NCBI GenBank assembly: GCA_017562135.1
Contig: QEYB01000895.1
Span: 434,001-498,000, forward strand
Length of the DNA stretch: 64,000 bases
DNA from: Dipylidium caninum
Taxonomy: Eukaryota; Platyhelminthes; Cestoda; Cyclophyllidea; Dipylidiidae
Direction of reading: 5' to 3'
Below the pieces are notes generated by a model, which did not search any database, was not told the DNA's origin, and saw only the letters and a list, made by a program, of their open reading frames with translations. Below are positions 15,391 to 29,264 of the stretch, piece after piece (positions within the stretch are counted from its first letter, which is position 1; each line of letters opens with the position of its first letter). The position numbers were made by a program, and so were the translations under genes.

Positions 15391-18140
15391 GTTTAAAAAG
15401 CTTAAAGCAGACTTATTGTGACCTCGACGCAAGACATGGGCGCTCATCCCTCCCCTCTCCCCCCGAGGAGGTAGTCGACGTGCTCGGGCCAGGGGTGTGT
15501 CTGGGGTGGGTGGCGCCTCTCCCGTAGGTTCCTCTTCGACTTTACGTGCTACGAGGCGGAGGGCGAAATCCTCTCCACTCTCGGCCCTGCACGACGTAAG
15601 GTGTGCGTTCCATGCAATGTGTACACGTCGTGTGGCCGCGTGGTTGGATGCGGCGGTCACGTACGCGGCAACCACCAACGCCGGCCTCTCGACCTGCTCG
15701 TTGCTTGTGCGTCGTGGTGTGCGCCGGCGACGCGTTTCCGCGGTCTGCCCCGGTCGGCCTCGTTGGCTTCGAGGCGTGGCGCCGAGTGCCCCTGCTTGCT
15801 TTTGCAGCAGCGTGCGGCTCCCCACGTCCACAGGGGACGATGCCCCTCCGCTCATGAGTTCCGTGTCGGCTTGGGCTCTTGATACACACACACTCTAGCT
15901 TGAGGCGTGCTTTACCAGTGCGGGTGACGGCTTCGTCTCATTGATTCTCCCCAGAATCGATACGAGGCCACGTAGGTCTGATCGGTCGCCTGGGGGCAGG
16001 TGGTTTATCGATTATTTGAGCATCTAAGGGAGATCTTGTCCACAGAATCCTGGCAAATGTGCGAAATTTGGAATTGGGGTGCCGGAAAGGAAACAGTGCA
16101 GCCGGTCGACGCGTGTTCATCTTTACTTCTCGCGGATTATGGGCGGATTTTGCGACCGCAAGCAGAAATGTTGTGGAACGGCGCTACTAAGGGGTAGATA
16201 ATTTGAACGAAATTACGGCATTGAGTTTTAACTGTTTCGTCATCGAAGACGACTGTGATTTCCGTGAAGATAATTTAACCGATCGTAGGAGAATCCGAGC
16301 AAATCTGGCAATGAAGAGTTCAACCTCCTGATTTAGTCGTAAAGCCTGAATATTTGCTTCTATCCTCTTACAACTTCTGGTAGTCTTACACATTTATGGT
16401 TAATGAGGATGGCGTTTAAGAACACTGTCGTCTGGTAAGAGATCGAGCCAAAAGAGGCCTCTCAATAAAACCAACCCGTTTAGGGAACAGAATAAAGAAA
16501 ATTGCACCTCCGGTCGTGGCGTTCACATCGTATTTCATGTGGATAAGCAAGCAGACATGAGCCACATTCTTGTTGAGTTGAAATGTACCCCAAACCAACA
16601 TTTTATCTCGCAACCTGCTTTGAGCGCGTTGAGGTGGGTTCCTCGTCAAATCACTCAGCCTCAGAATGTCGTGAGGTGTGCAGCAGAAGTGACCTCCCAC
16701 CGAAACAAAGCGTCTGCACGCTTGTGCAACACGCTCACTTCCGGCATTCCGTGCTGCCTCCGCCGCCACCGACGCTGCTGCTGCGCGTGTCCTAGAATTT
16801 CTTTAAATGGTCTTCACAGTAAACTAAACTGTCACAATCGAGCGAGGCTTCCTGCACAGAAAAAGTGGCATCAGTGAACGGCCTCGTGGAATAAAGCAGC
16901 ACAAAATGTGCCCCAACGGCATGCTTGAGGGGAGAAATGAGCGCTGCATGAATCCCCTCACCTAAAGGAGACCAACTTGCGGATAAAAGTATTAGCCTTC
17001 TTCGCAATTTACACGAATGCGTTGAAAGTTGCCCCTCCCCCCTCCCCCCTCTTTCATCCTGATGTGCCAAAGCAACAGCGTTGGGCGGCTCGATTTACAA
17101 ACGTTACCACGTCGACACTCGTTTCACCAAGGGAGAATGAATGCCTCCAATGCACTTCAATGCAACACTCCAAATTGAAATACATAATTCTTTCGTAGAG
17201 AAGTGGAACATTCGAGGAGACAAAAGAGAACAACACCATCAAATAGACACCTTTTGAAGTGGAAATTCTTCACGTTGTCAAGTGGCATGATTAACTAAAT
17301 TATGTGGAGGACTAAACAGGTCTCAGGAGAAAATTAAAAGAGGTACAGCATTAGAGTGACGAGTGGCAGGAGGAATAAGTTGGCTATTTGATGCTGGACC
17401 TGTTTCCGCAGACTCCTGCTCGAGTAGTGGGCAGGAGGGTAAAAGGTCAAGGGTCAGGCACAACACATGCTCTGTACTGGTGGACCGGGACAGAGCCCAA
17501 TAGAAATTGGCTGTAAAATTGTCTGACCGCTTAGACGATGGAGAAAGACCAGGTCACGAATGCCGCCGAATCATGGGGCGCGACACAATCGGCCAAGTGC
17601 GGACAGGGGCAAAAGTTCTTGTTAAAATTCGAAAATAAATGCCCGAGTTTCTCGGGGATCAGTGTAATCATGAGACGCGAAAATGACACTAAAATGAGCG
17701 ACTATAAGCAACCACCGGCACACATACTGTCCAAATACGGAGAGAAGGTACATGAAATCCCGCATCCTGTATGTTTATTTCAGAAAAGAGAACGTAGTTC
17801 CTACGTTTCCTGACCTTACATCTGTATAAACGTAGAGTAGCACCTGTGGTAGCTTTACATCAATTTAGTCAAAAAAGCCGAAGGAAGTGGAAGAGCAGAT
17901 CTGTAATTTATTAGCTTCATGAAGCACAAACAAGTGAATGAATTTCCTCAAACCCCAGAATCCGCCGCCAACTCTGTTTTCCTCAGTGGTCGAGGCCAGG
18001 GCCCGGTCACGTCCACAAGGTGTTGTGGCGGCTCTAAGCAGACCGCTCCAACGCGCATATCAGCCAGGGCGAGGCAACGCCGATCGATAGACGTTAACGC
18101 GGCTGCGGCATGCGGTTGCCTGTGCGTGCGCCCTGTTTAG
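15391..18140. other. Region without a supported gene; CpG island downstream of GAPDH
   Basis: A dense GC- and CpG-rich island at about 15430-15890 directly follows the GAPDH poly(A) signal. Frames of 84-172 codons occur on both strands there but look like composition artefacts (Arg/Ala/Pro-rich, no family). About 16000-17900 is mixed, with frames such as 17538-17813 (+) that I do not recognise. Confidence 0.45.
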
Positions 18141-18282
18141 CCAATGCGCGCTCAGTTACGTGCGCGCGTGAACGCAGTCCTCGAGCCGACGCTTATCCAA
18201 TCACAAGCTTCGGCCGCACTGGCCAATCGGGAGGGAGTTCTCGACTTGGGAATACGTTAACGCCGGGCCAAGGCTATTTAAG
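18141..18282 (+). promoter_or_regulatory. Orphan CpG-rich promoter with three CCAAT boxes and a TATA-like box
   Basis: CCAAT occurs three times in the same orientation (18141-18145, 18197-18201, 18223-18227), followed by CTATTTAAG at 18274-18282. This spacing is that of a strong RNA polymerase II promoter firing rightwards with a start near 18305-18310. The first ATG downstream (18313) opens only a 20-codon Gly/Ser-rich frame ending at 18375. No recognisable coding exon follows before the 3' end of the convergent DLGAP gene. Confidence 0.55.
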
Positions 18283-19358
18283 GCGTGTTTATTGGGTCCG
18301 CATCGCCTTACGATGGCGAGTGGTAGCGGTGGGTACGGTTTTGACGGCGGCGTCTTTTCGAACCGCTTATTGTGAATAACACGACATAGGTGCGTTCATG
18401 ACAGGTGGTGATTAGTCGAATCATGAGTCGCGTAACGCGCTAGTCTCTTAAACCTCGGTGCTCGCACCCAGCGCAAAAATTTCTCTCTCCAGCACAGAAA
18501 GAGAAGATCTTATCCACACTATGTGGGGATTATCATTTTCCGACAAAAAACAGGATTAACTCCATGAGATCGAGCAGATCAGGAATTTGAGTTTGACCAG
18601 GGCAACCAAGAAGGATTTACTCAGTGATAAAATAGCGTAGTGTCAGATCAAAAGTAGCAGTAAAAAAGACCACATTCACATTCTATTCTTTCTCTTGGAG
18701 TGATACAAAATTTGTGTTCAGGTACAAAGTACTTCCCAGACGGCGTAGCCGCGTTTTTGATCGGTTTACGAGTCCACAAAATCAAACAGGTAACCATGTA
18801 AAAAGACAGCACAACACGGAGACTGGTAGGACAGGTTATTCGAGCAGCTGACCCAAAACCTGGCTCGTGTGACCTCCGACACGTTGAACCTTCACGCTTT
18901 TGATGCATACAATGAATCGAATAAATTTGGATCTACCAAATAATCTGTAGAAATGAGTTAATTTACACATAACCCCAGGTTTATTGTCTATTAAGGCCGG
19001 TTAAGGGCAAATACAAGGAGCCTGTCACCGGCATCTGATCAAACTGACAAGTTTCAACGCTACTGGGCACCACTGACGATGTTTGAGTCAAACTACCAGA
19101 CTTCATACACACCCTTGTCAGAACAGGAGCTGAGAAGACATGGGGAATCGCCTAAAAAGTTGGAAGTGGCACTGATTAAGTACATCATTTACATATTACT
19201 AAAAGAGCACGTTGTGTATGTTCAATACATTCAGTAAGGTGATTGTAATAGTCACTGCCAGTATTCCATGAGGGGGGCGAAGGGGGATGGAACAAAAACG
19301 CAAACATTTGTTGGCACTTTCCGAACAACGAGTGGGAGATAGCGTTAAGCCTGCCAAT
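18283..19358. other. Sequence between the orphan promoter and the DLGAP stop
   Basis: No coding exon recognised. A minus-strand AATAAA (TTTATT at 18980-18985 on the plus strand) lies about 375 nt beyond the DLGAP stop and is a reasonable poly(A) signal, so much of this stretch may be DLGAP 3'UTR. Confidence 0.45.
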
Positions 19359-22300
19359 TTACAGAAGCAGGAAGGCGGCATTTTCACCATCTAAGCTGTT
19401 GTTATTGCTAACAACCATGTTGCTTTCCTCCTGACGAGCGCGCATATACTGACGTTTGGCGGCCTTGAGACGCTCCCTGGCCCTGGACCGCGCCAGATCA
19501 ACGGCTTCTTTGTGCTGAGATTTCGCCACTGTTGGAGCGACGGTTGCCTTTGGCTGACGTTTCCTCACTGTTGCAATCTGAAAAAGGAGTAACCAGCCTG
19601 GCATTAAAAACACACCAAGTCCTAGTGAACGGTCGAATCATAATTAACCACCCTCAAAGGGGAAAGCTAAAATTTATATCATCGTCTATAGCGAAGATCG
19701 CCAAGATAAGAGAACGATCCGAGGAGAAGTCCAAGAAAAAGGGGGAACTTACCGTCGGTAGAGGGGTATTATTAGGGCAAATCGAGGAGTCCGAGGCGAT
19801 GTTCCAACCGTTCTGACGCAGACGTTCACAACTCGCTATCATAGAGCGCACATCATCCACCTGAAGCATCACCATGGCCCAGAAGCCGTCAAGATCACTG
19901 GGAAGAGTGACAAACTCCCCCACGGAATCAACGTTTTGTGCCGCCTCAATGCTGTTCATGCAGAGAGCGTTGAATTGGACGAACTTCTGCGAGAGCAACA
20001 AATTCACCTTTCCAACTGTGGTGCGCAAATGACCAGATACTAACAGAGAAAGAAAATTATTCCCATTATCGACCATAAACATAAGCGATCAAATGGTATA
20101 CTAAGAGCAGAATGTGCAGTTGTGGATAACAGGATATGTGTAGTCTGATAATAAACACATCAAAGTGCACAATAATGCAACGAAAAACAAACCCTCATCG
20201 GACAGATCGTTCTCGTTCAAATCGCGCTCAATTTCCTCGACATTGAGTCTGAGCTCCTGTGCGGTTTCCTCTGCCACTCGAAGAAAGTAACGGCCGTCCT
20301 TTATTTGCTTCTCTCCCACAGACTGTTCGCCTGTTTCCCCTTCCTCCTTGGCCTCTTTCCCGTAGGCGTGCTTGTTGACAAGAGTCAAGGAAGCGGTGGC
20401 ATTCTCCAAATGGGATGTAGCAATCGCCTCATTTTCCTGATTGGTATGATTGTTGTTTGCGGAAGGCAGCCCCTCCACCTGCGGTAGACTGTCCCCTGGA
20501 CCACCACTATCCTCTCCGAATACGAAAAGACGGCCTGTTATAAGCAAATGGATAAGAATTAAATTAACCATTCCAAGTTCCGGTTATCCATATTATAGTC
20601 AAGGGGAGATGGTTTATAGAGCTCAGCGAGGATAAAAATGCACACCCGAGGGGGTCCTAGCAGGAGAGACAGGCTGCCCACTGGTGTAGTCGTTGGGGGA
20701 AAGAGAGTGGCGACCTGCGCTATTGGTGATGGCGGGGCCGGTGGCAGAGACGCCGGCGGAGGATGGGGCATTGTGACTTCGGGGCGAGGCCTGAGCGACT
20801 GCGAGCATGATGAGCGAGGAGCGATTCCAATGTTCGTGAAGAGAATGGCTGTTCCGATTGTGATCTTGCACCAGCTCACCCTCACCGCCCGCGGCTATCG
20901 ACTTCGAGGTAGAACAGTTCTGGGAAAAGCGAAAAGTGGGTGGAAACCTTCAAGCCATTTATGTGGACTCTCAGTATAGTGCAACAGCGAGCAAAGTTGG
21001 CGTAAACATCTTAAAAACAAAAAAAAAAAAAATAGAAATAGAAAAATAAAAACACCAGTGCAACAAATAGCACCGCGGTATGAAGTTTCCATTCACTATA
21101 GCAAATGAATAGCCTTGGTTAACAAATAGTAATAATAATAATGCAACCTGAGCCACACGTTGTGAGGTGGACGAGATAATGGGGATGGCAATTCAGAAAA
21201 GAGGTGTATTTTGCTTAATTGGGAAACACACAAGTGAAGTCAAATCATCAAAGTGTTATTTGCAAGAAACTGTAGTTCCGACTTTACCGAGGAGAATTGA
21301 AAAGTGTGATCTAAAAGAGAATTGGAACCAAATACGGAAGCAAAAGTACTCTTATCAGGTGAATTTGATAAGTCATAGGATGTAAAGTGCATTTGATTTA
21401 TAAAATTTCTTTCGAAAACACCTAGCCAATGATCAAGTATGAGGGATATGATATTACCAGACAAAAACAACAGATTTTAGGCGTATGCAAAACTGACTTT
21501 CTCACGAAATAGAGAAGCAGCGCTATGCTACTGAAATATAAAAAGTACGGTTGTCTCAAAATTTACCAATGGCTTACTGGGCGCTAGTATTCAAAATTAG
21601 AAGAAAATTTTTCCAGTGAAATTGGCACACACACACATTAACACAAAGGAATGGGGGGAGATGATTGCTGTCGATTGATTCAATAGAATAGTACAGTTGT
21701 TCAGTCAAAAACCGCAGTGGATTAAACACACACGGGGGGAGGGAAAAGAAGACGAATTCCAATTACCCATTTATTTACTTACTTGTTACAGATTGACAAC
21801 TAATCGCACACTCCTCCGAGTATACGTGTACCGGGTGAGCCCTCGGTCCAAATAACATGACAAAACACTTCCCTCCCTCGCATGTCCGAATAATCAGGAT
21901 TGTGGGCATAAAAATGCCTAGGCGGAATACCAAAGGGGAACAAATGATTGCTTACGAGGAAAGTACACGAATAATTAATGTATTGGGTAGGATATCAGTC
22001 GTGAAGACGCCAAAAACGGTGATTTTTCAGTAGGGCCAAAAAAAGATTGTTTCCAAAATGAAAGCACGGTTTTTTTGACAAATCAAATTTTTAATAACAA
22101 ATAGGGAGTGGAAATGATTCGGAGATAGATGATGTGGAGCACGGGAGGTGTAGGTGATGCCAGGTACTAGTTATTCAGACGTATTACTACGGCCGCCCAA
22201 TTTAACGTGCGGCTGTACCACGAGGCATCAGAACCTCGGGAGTATTAGGCCACATGTAAATAATGCATGCTTGGGCGTTTACCCGCAGGTGATAAAGAAA

Positions 22301-25300
22301 TAGGAGGCGTTTATATCCGCGCGTTGAAACACACTTACCAAAACAAGGTGCTCAAAAAACAGTGCAGGACAGTGGATTGAATTAGTACTCAAATACCACG
22401 GCAGAGGGTACGTCGGTGTACGGTAAGACCAAAAATGCGCTCTACCGGACAGAAAATGCGGTCGACCACAAAGAAATTACCCAATTTAATGGTAGTGGGT
22501 TGGAGTCAGGGCAGAACCCGATCCCATAGGTAACAAGGAAGGCATGAGACAAATAACCTCCTACGTTCACGGAGAATGGGGTGGAAGGAAAAAAACGAGA
22601 TCACGAATCACTCAACAAGTTGACCGGAAGGTTGACGATTACAATTTATTTATTGCAGTAAACCTGTATTGAAAAATCCAAAACCTTGCGGTGTAAAATA
22701 CGTATACAGACTGTCGCAGATGCACAAAATAGTTAGAAGATAATACAAAATCGCGGATTCACGGAATTATGTATTTTTAAATTGAGGACAAATGTAAAAT
22801 ATAACCCCGGAAAGAGTGACGAAAAACAAATAGAATACAAGACGTTTGTAGGTAAACCGCGGCAAAATGAAATTCCAACACGATAGATTCATCTCGGTTC
22901 AGGGAATACGTCAGAATGGCCACAAGCGCACAAGCAGGCAGCGATAAACGTGAGGCCAAAACGTCGACATGAAACAGAAGTCGAACGCTTTCGGGAATCA
23001 TAAGGGTTTACCATAGAGCGGAGGGATTAAAATGACGGATTCGACCGATACACATGGAGATTGAGGGTTTAGACTACGATTTCTCAAATAAAAAACAGAA
23101 GCAGGGCAAACACTGAACTCAGTAGATAATGCAAATCAAGGAGCACGACAACAGTGGTAATTTTTTTGAGTGCATTCAATCGACGAAGTGACTTTACGCA
23201 ATAGAAACTCACATGCCGCACACGAGTTTTGACCCCAGATGAGTTTTTGGCGGGTTCAGCGCCGGCGAAGGGAGAAGAACCGGAAGTTTGGGGCGCAGGC
23301 GGACCCTGAAAGAGTGTCCAATGGACACAAGGAACCAAATCGCAAGGTTATCGAGGCGACCGACAGCTAAATAGTCAGGTCGGATTGCAAACTACCCTGT
23401 CCTTGCCTTGGTAATGACCCAACAGACGATTGGTCAGAAGGTACCAATCATACTGCAATGTCATGCAAATATCACTACTGTCGGGGGGAGGGGAAAAAGG
23501 CATGGCCTCAACTCCTTCGATCATCTCTGAAATTTCTGCACTATGGTCTCCAAAAAAACACAATATTTGGAGCTTTTGTCAGGTTGGGACGCTAAGTGGT
23601 TTAAAAAACAAATGCTAACAACTAAAATCGCGGACCTTGAACAAACACACGCCAGTTCAGTGATTCACAGAGTTCATTTAGACATTTAACTTTGTGAGTG
23701 CAGCCCCCCACCCGAGAGCCGGATGACTTAACACGCATACACGGCAATTTCAAGTTTTACGACCCAGAAACCGTGAATTAAAAACAAAAAGAAGAACAGA
23801 TAATGTCACGCGTAGAAAGGTGAAAACGGGTATCAGCGCATTCTTTGGATTAGGACGTAGTTTAACCTCATTTCTAAATGAATTACGCAGTAATAAGGGA
23901 CACTCTACACAAAGAAAGCTTGCAAATAGATTACAAAACTGTTTACCTTCACTCTCAACTTTTAAATAAGCCTGGTTATTATAAGAAGCACTCATGAAAT
24001 ACCATAGGATCTACTGGAATGCTCGCAATGAGGGATAACGTGATGACATTTAAGAATTTATTTCAGACAGCAAAAAGCTACCTCGGCACCTTCCTGTTGT
24101 AAAATGACTAAATGAAGGAGGCAAAACTAAGGACCCTGAGATAAGGGCTAATTTCGAGGTAAAAGGGTTTAGTGCAATTCACTTAGAGCTTTTAGAAATT
24201 CTCAGTCTCAGTTAAAAGTTCGGGTAAAAAAAGATAATGAACAAATAGTGATAATGGGAAGAAATGGAGGAGGGCACCTCAAGATCACCGGCATTAGGGA
24301 TTTCCAAACGATGAGGCCGTTGAATGAGAGCGCATGAGAGCGGTTCGGGCGATGGTGACTTATGACGCTGAGGTGTCGAGTTAGTTGCAGAGAAGGTTGA
24401 AGAAAGCTTCCCCTCCGTTCCGGTCACGGTTTTGTCGTGGTCTAAGGCTTGCGCCGAGACCCACTTGCGATTACAGCTTGTGTATCCGAAGGCCGCCAAA
24501 GATACGTTAAGATAACGTGGCGGTGGCCCTGAAAGTGGTTACAAACAAGTGGCATACACTTTACCGCTACTACGGGGATTCACTCAGTTGCCAAAGAATT
24601 TTTGGGGTGGGGGGATAGAAGTATGATTACTGCCAATCCCAACTGGCGGACAAGAATCTAGTAGCCCGTTTCAGCAGGTGTAATTTCCCCCCTCGAAAGT
24701 GAGGTATGATAAAAATGAGTGGGAAAAATAGCATGGTAAAAGAAATAGTGGATGTGCACAACCTCATGATATTAACAGGTCAAGTTGGCTCGACGAGGAA
24801 TGTTTGCGATATCGTACCTTAAACCTACAGCAGTGAAATGGTTCAGAAAGCATAAAGATGAATAAATTTGATGAGTCGATTCCACGAAGGGAGACAAATC
24901 CAGTGAAATAGGAAGCATAACAATGTAAGGCAAATGTGTTAACTGAAAGTGAAGATTAGAAACTTTATCGAAAGGTATCAAATGCTTCCGTCTTTATCAC
25001 AGACTCCAGCAATCTTGAACTTTATAGAAAGGGGCTCAGGTTAATACAAATAGTTAGAAAATGAGGCTTATTTCAATTGGCAGGTGCCATTTCAGAGAGT
25101 TGAAAACAGAAGGTTTCATTCAGGCCCACATTCATACAATTTTATGTGGTTATGAAAAGTTAAAACAGACAGACAATTAAAGAGAGTGGAGAATACCGGT
25201 AATTAGGAGTTTAGGTTGGAAATTCCGACCGACAGAGAAATAGAAGAGTGATTCCATGTGAAAAGTATTTTTAAAATGGCGGGTATCCCAAGAGCGTGGA

Positions 25301-28300
25301 AATAAATGGTAGGATTCGTGGATACCACTTCCCTCACTTAAAGAAGTAGCCCAAGAAGTTCATTAGCTCAGTAGCAAAGAAGACAAATAAATTAAGTACT
25401 TAAAAATAGAATAACGTCCTTTCTGCAAGTTAACAAGAGTTGCTATCATCTCAAAGCTAAATCCGTATTGTGGTTACGTTGAAAAAAAAGCCTACAAGTG
25501 GGCATATTGCTCCGAGTAAACCACAGCGACACTAAAACGAGGTGAATTGCTTCGAAAGGTAAGCATGGTCGAGCAGAAAACGTATATTCTCATTGAGAGC
25601 GCACGATTTCGGTCGGCAAGGTAGGAGAGCGCTGCAAGAACGCAAGGTCTTGCACACAAATGAATGTTCGCATAATCTGACGCAAACGTACACACACACA
25701 CACACGAACACACACACGCATGCAAATGACTCATGAACCACAAGAATCGCAAAACGAGATCCATAGAAAGGAGGGCAAGAGAGAATTACCCAACGAGGTA
25801 AAGTTTAAATGGTTACACTTGATAACCTTAGTAAGCATCACTCTCTCGCAACAGGTTCTAGAGGAAAGAAAAGTTGAGGTGTCCACATTACAAAATTAAT
25901 GGCGGAAATGAAACAGAGCTTGACCATGTAATACCAAAAAAGTGGGTGAGGGCCAGATTCGTTAAAAAAAAACAGATATACTCAATAATAGAAATTAATT
26001 ACTTAGTGATTGCAAAGTGCCAAAAAAACCTAATCGAATTGAAGGTATGGGGAAAGAGAGCATTATGCGAGTGAATAAAAAAACCTAAATTCAATGCGGA
26101 AAAAGCTTCTACGCAGGACAACAACCAGTGGTAATCAACACCTGCTCCCAAAAAGAAACGGTTCGCGGTTGTTAATTTCATACAGATTGAAGTCCTAATG
26201 AGTTAACGGAAGACGGGTAGAGCGGAGTGGCTACAACAAGTATGGTGTCAATACTTCGGCCAACACGCAAATACTCAGCATCAACAATGGGCCATAACAG
26301 AATGGTGCAGAAAATGTTGTAGCCCATAATGCTCGAACACGAGGGATTATCCATTTCATAATATACATGTCAGGATGCGGGAGTGGAGGAATTAAGCAAT
26401 TAATATGAAGATAAGACAGAGTAACAAACAAGAGAGATGTCACGAGGTATTTACGCGATATCAGTAAGCAGTGACTACGGTCAGAAAGGTAATGAGAGGA
26501 CAAAAGACGTAAATCTACAAATTCTCTTATAAATCTAAAAGTGCCTATATGATACATGATGGTGCGATTTCGTCTCACGATGCAGCAAAAGGCATGAGTT
26601 TGCACTCGTGACTCGAAAAAAACCAAGAAATCCAAGGAAAAAGAAAAAAGAAAATATACTTTGCGATGACAGTCAGACAGAACCTTAGGACGTTACCGAG
26701 CAGACTAATTTACTACTCGTGATTCGCACCCGAGATTCACCAAAACGGGGTAGTAAATAAAAATTATGATCAAACGATAATACTACATTAAGAAAAGAAT
26801 TCATTACAATGTTATGCTCATATAGATAATCCGGAAGTAATGTGTTTTCTAAAAAAGATTGGTAGGATATAGCGACAGGGCAAAAAACTTCAAGGAAATT
26901 TGGGTATTTGATACGAGCACATATGTCATATATAACATAAGGATCCCATAAAATATGGGAATTCAATAAACACAAATTGAAGAATGTTCGTGAATGCAAA
27001 AATTGTTTACCTCAAGGGGTATGACAAAAGCTTGTTTGAAAATGAAAAAAAGTTAACTACACAGTAGCGGTGAGAATAGACTAAATCGTCAGTGAAAATA
27101 CATTAAATGGGAAAAGAAATGCTGTGCAAAAAATGACTTGTCAAAAAATTAAGTGACCTAATGGCAAAATAACTAAGAATTTGAGTCACAGCAAAGTGGG
27201 CGTTAGCCCATTAGGAAGAACACTGTGCTGACTCACGTAGAAAATGGAACCTCTCAAGGAGTTATGTTTACTGCATAAAATACTTAACAAAGAAGAGAAA
27301 CGAGTTGCATCTCACAATTTACATCATCGAACACTGTAAAACTTCCAAAGTTAAAGTAACAAATAAGTGAAAGAAACAGGCAACATTTATTCAATCCCCT
27401 CACTAAGCGCATTTAACATCATAATAAATTATAAGGAGGAGAAGCTTGTGTCTAAAACAATCGAAACAAAGGTCGTTAGGTAAATTAAAAAATGGATTTA
27501 TCAAAGCGGGAAAACACTTGTAGAGGCATGGCGGAATAAAATTTATTCTTCAAACAAGAAAATGTTCAAATGCTTTGGCATCAGGCATTTGCAAAGGAGG
27601 GTAAAGGGAACTAGCATCATAATAAATATGAAAATGGAGAAATAGGTAATGATTGCGAATGGCCACATAGCGCAAAGAATAAATCTCAAATCACGTGCGA
27701 AACACAGATCGGACAAACAGAGAACTCGAAGAGAATATAATTCTTAATGTACATCCCATATTTTAACATTGTCCTACTGCTCTTTCTGTTACAACTTTAA
27801 GTACAGATGACGATGTTGATTGATGTAAATGTTAAATTACACAGGCTTTAAAAGTTAGCAATAAAAAATCATTTACGCACTAAAAGCAGGAGTAATCTGG
27901 GTTTTAAACAAAAAAGCAAAGCCATGGCGGATATTTTGGAATTCAAAAATCGGTTTAAAAAAGAAGCAATCGGAGAAAACAAACCCATAGCTGTGACTGA
28001 TGGAGAGCTGAGAGCAGAGGAAATTTGGACCATAGAATTGTCTTGTTTGGTGGGAACCGACATGTCTATTTTAAATCCAGTAAAAAAGTGAACAATATAA
28101 AAGACTGAACTAAATGCTGATCAAAGCAAAATACTAGTAAGTCTGAGGAGAAAAATGTGTAAATTGAAATGGCGATTAATCTACACTTGCAATCAAACAA
28201 AGAATGAAATTAATCCAGAACTGCTCACCAACACAGGCATTGCTCAATCTTCCTGTTCCAAACCAATGAGGTTTCTACATGGAAGATGTAATTTGTTGAA

Positions 28301-29264
28301 GCGAACTTTGGTAGAAACCACTTAGATACGAGACGTATCAGCTTACATTTTGAATATCCTTATCGCCTCCCCCAGGTGGATCGTCGGACAAACTAATAGC
28401 GCCTGTCTGAGAATTACACAGGCTAGATTCTGAAAGGTTTAGCTGGGGCAGACCTCGCCGCCGAGGTGGTGCGGAGCCAAATTCATCAGGAGGCTGAGAA
28501 ACACGATTGTCAATATCATCGAGAGTGGCCGCCCGAGGACAATAATTTTCTGAGTTTACGGGAATAAAAAAGATTAAAGGTGATGTTATGGGAAAAAGTA
28601 GTTAAAATTAACTAAGTACCTGAGGATGGGATGTGGGGAGTATTCTTAGGAGGCATTAAATGTTTGCTCAACCATCGCCGTATTTTTCGACTAGTGGGGA
28701 CTTGAGAGAATTTTTCATCTGCACACTTTAGGGTAGTGGAATCTTCAGAGCGTAACGATACGATTTTTGGTTTTGGCAGAGTGCGGCGGATTGTTAGACG
28801 GCGTGCCAGTTTAGAGAAGAACGTAGGTCTGGGAATCGAATGATTTTTTCCGCAGGAATTTGTCAGAGAATCGTTTGTGGGTACTGGGGGTAATTCGGCG
28901 GCAACATTCGACCCGTTGGCTTGCTGAATGCAGTTATGTGAACACTGTACTGGCCGACCATTTCTTGCAACCGCCGGCTCATCGGACTTAGTTGAGTTGT
29001 GACAGCTAAAGTCAGCGCCATATCTATCAAGATCTGTAATCCCATAGAAGTCTTGAGGTCCCAAATCGATTGTCTTTGTGTAAGTAGAGTCGCCTAAGTT
29101 GATATTCATCTTGGGCTTATATTCAGGAATATTGACGCTTTTCGCAAACGCTTTGCAGTGGGAGCTAACATCGCTGATAAGACTTGGTGTGTTGCCATTA
29201 CCTTTAGAAGAAAATGATGTTAACAAAACTCAAAGCTACTTTCAGGCCCATTAACACCCGGCAT
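19359..29264 (-). CDS. DLGAP: Discs-large-associated protein (DLGAP/GKAP family scaffold)
   Basis: Scaffold that in animals links MAGUK proteins (PSD-95/Dlg) to Shank at synapses and junctions. Eleven phase-compatible exons: 29258-29264 (tentative start, 7 nt), 28620-29201, 28347-28549, 28229-28274, 27985-28065, 24278-24528, 23213-23305, 20646-20919, 20193-20534, 19753-20039 and 19359-19577; about 794 residues. The GKAP homology domain fills roughly residues 590-794: GRYFLRVAEETAQELRLNVE, ENDLSDEVSGHLRTTVGKV, LLLSQKFVQFNALC, SDLDGFWAMVMLQVDDVRSM, and the basic helix RARERLKAAKRQYMRARQEE. The first 500 residues are Ser/Pro-rich and poorly conserved, as usual. The protein ends FLLL, without the vertebrate Shank-binding QTRL tail. 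Introns reach 3.4 kb. The domain call is firm; the 5' exon is provisional. Confidence 0.9.
21018..21033. repeat. Poly-A run in a DLGAP intron
   Basis: An A-run of about 14 bp followed by A-rich sequence to about 21060, inside the 2.3-kb DLGAP intron. It is a simple repeat; no target-site duplication or element body was recognised. Confidence 0.7.
25690..25718. repeat. (AC)n microsatellite in a DLGAP intron
   Basis: An AC dinucleotide tract interrupted once by GA near 25706, within the 3.4-kb DLGAP intron. Open frames across it on the minus strand (Cys/Val repeats) are artefacts of the repeat. Confidence 0.85.

Noticed and set aside
25492..25764. Cys/Val-rich minus frames
   Set aside because: Translation of the AC microsatellite within a DLGAP intron.
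28612..29226. Stand-alone 204-residue gene
   Set aside because: It is the second exon of DLGAP: flanking acceptor and donor join it in phase to the next exons.
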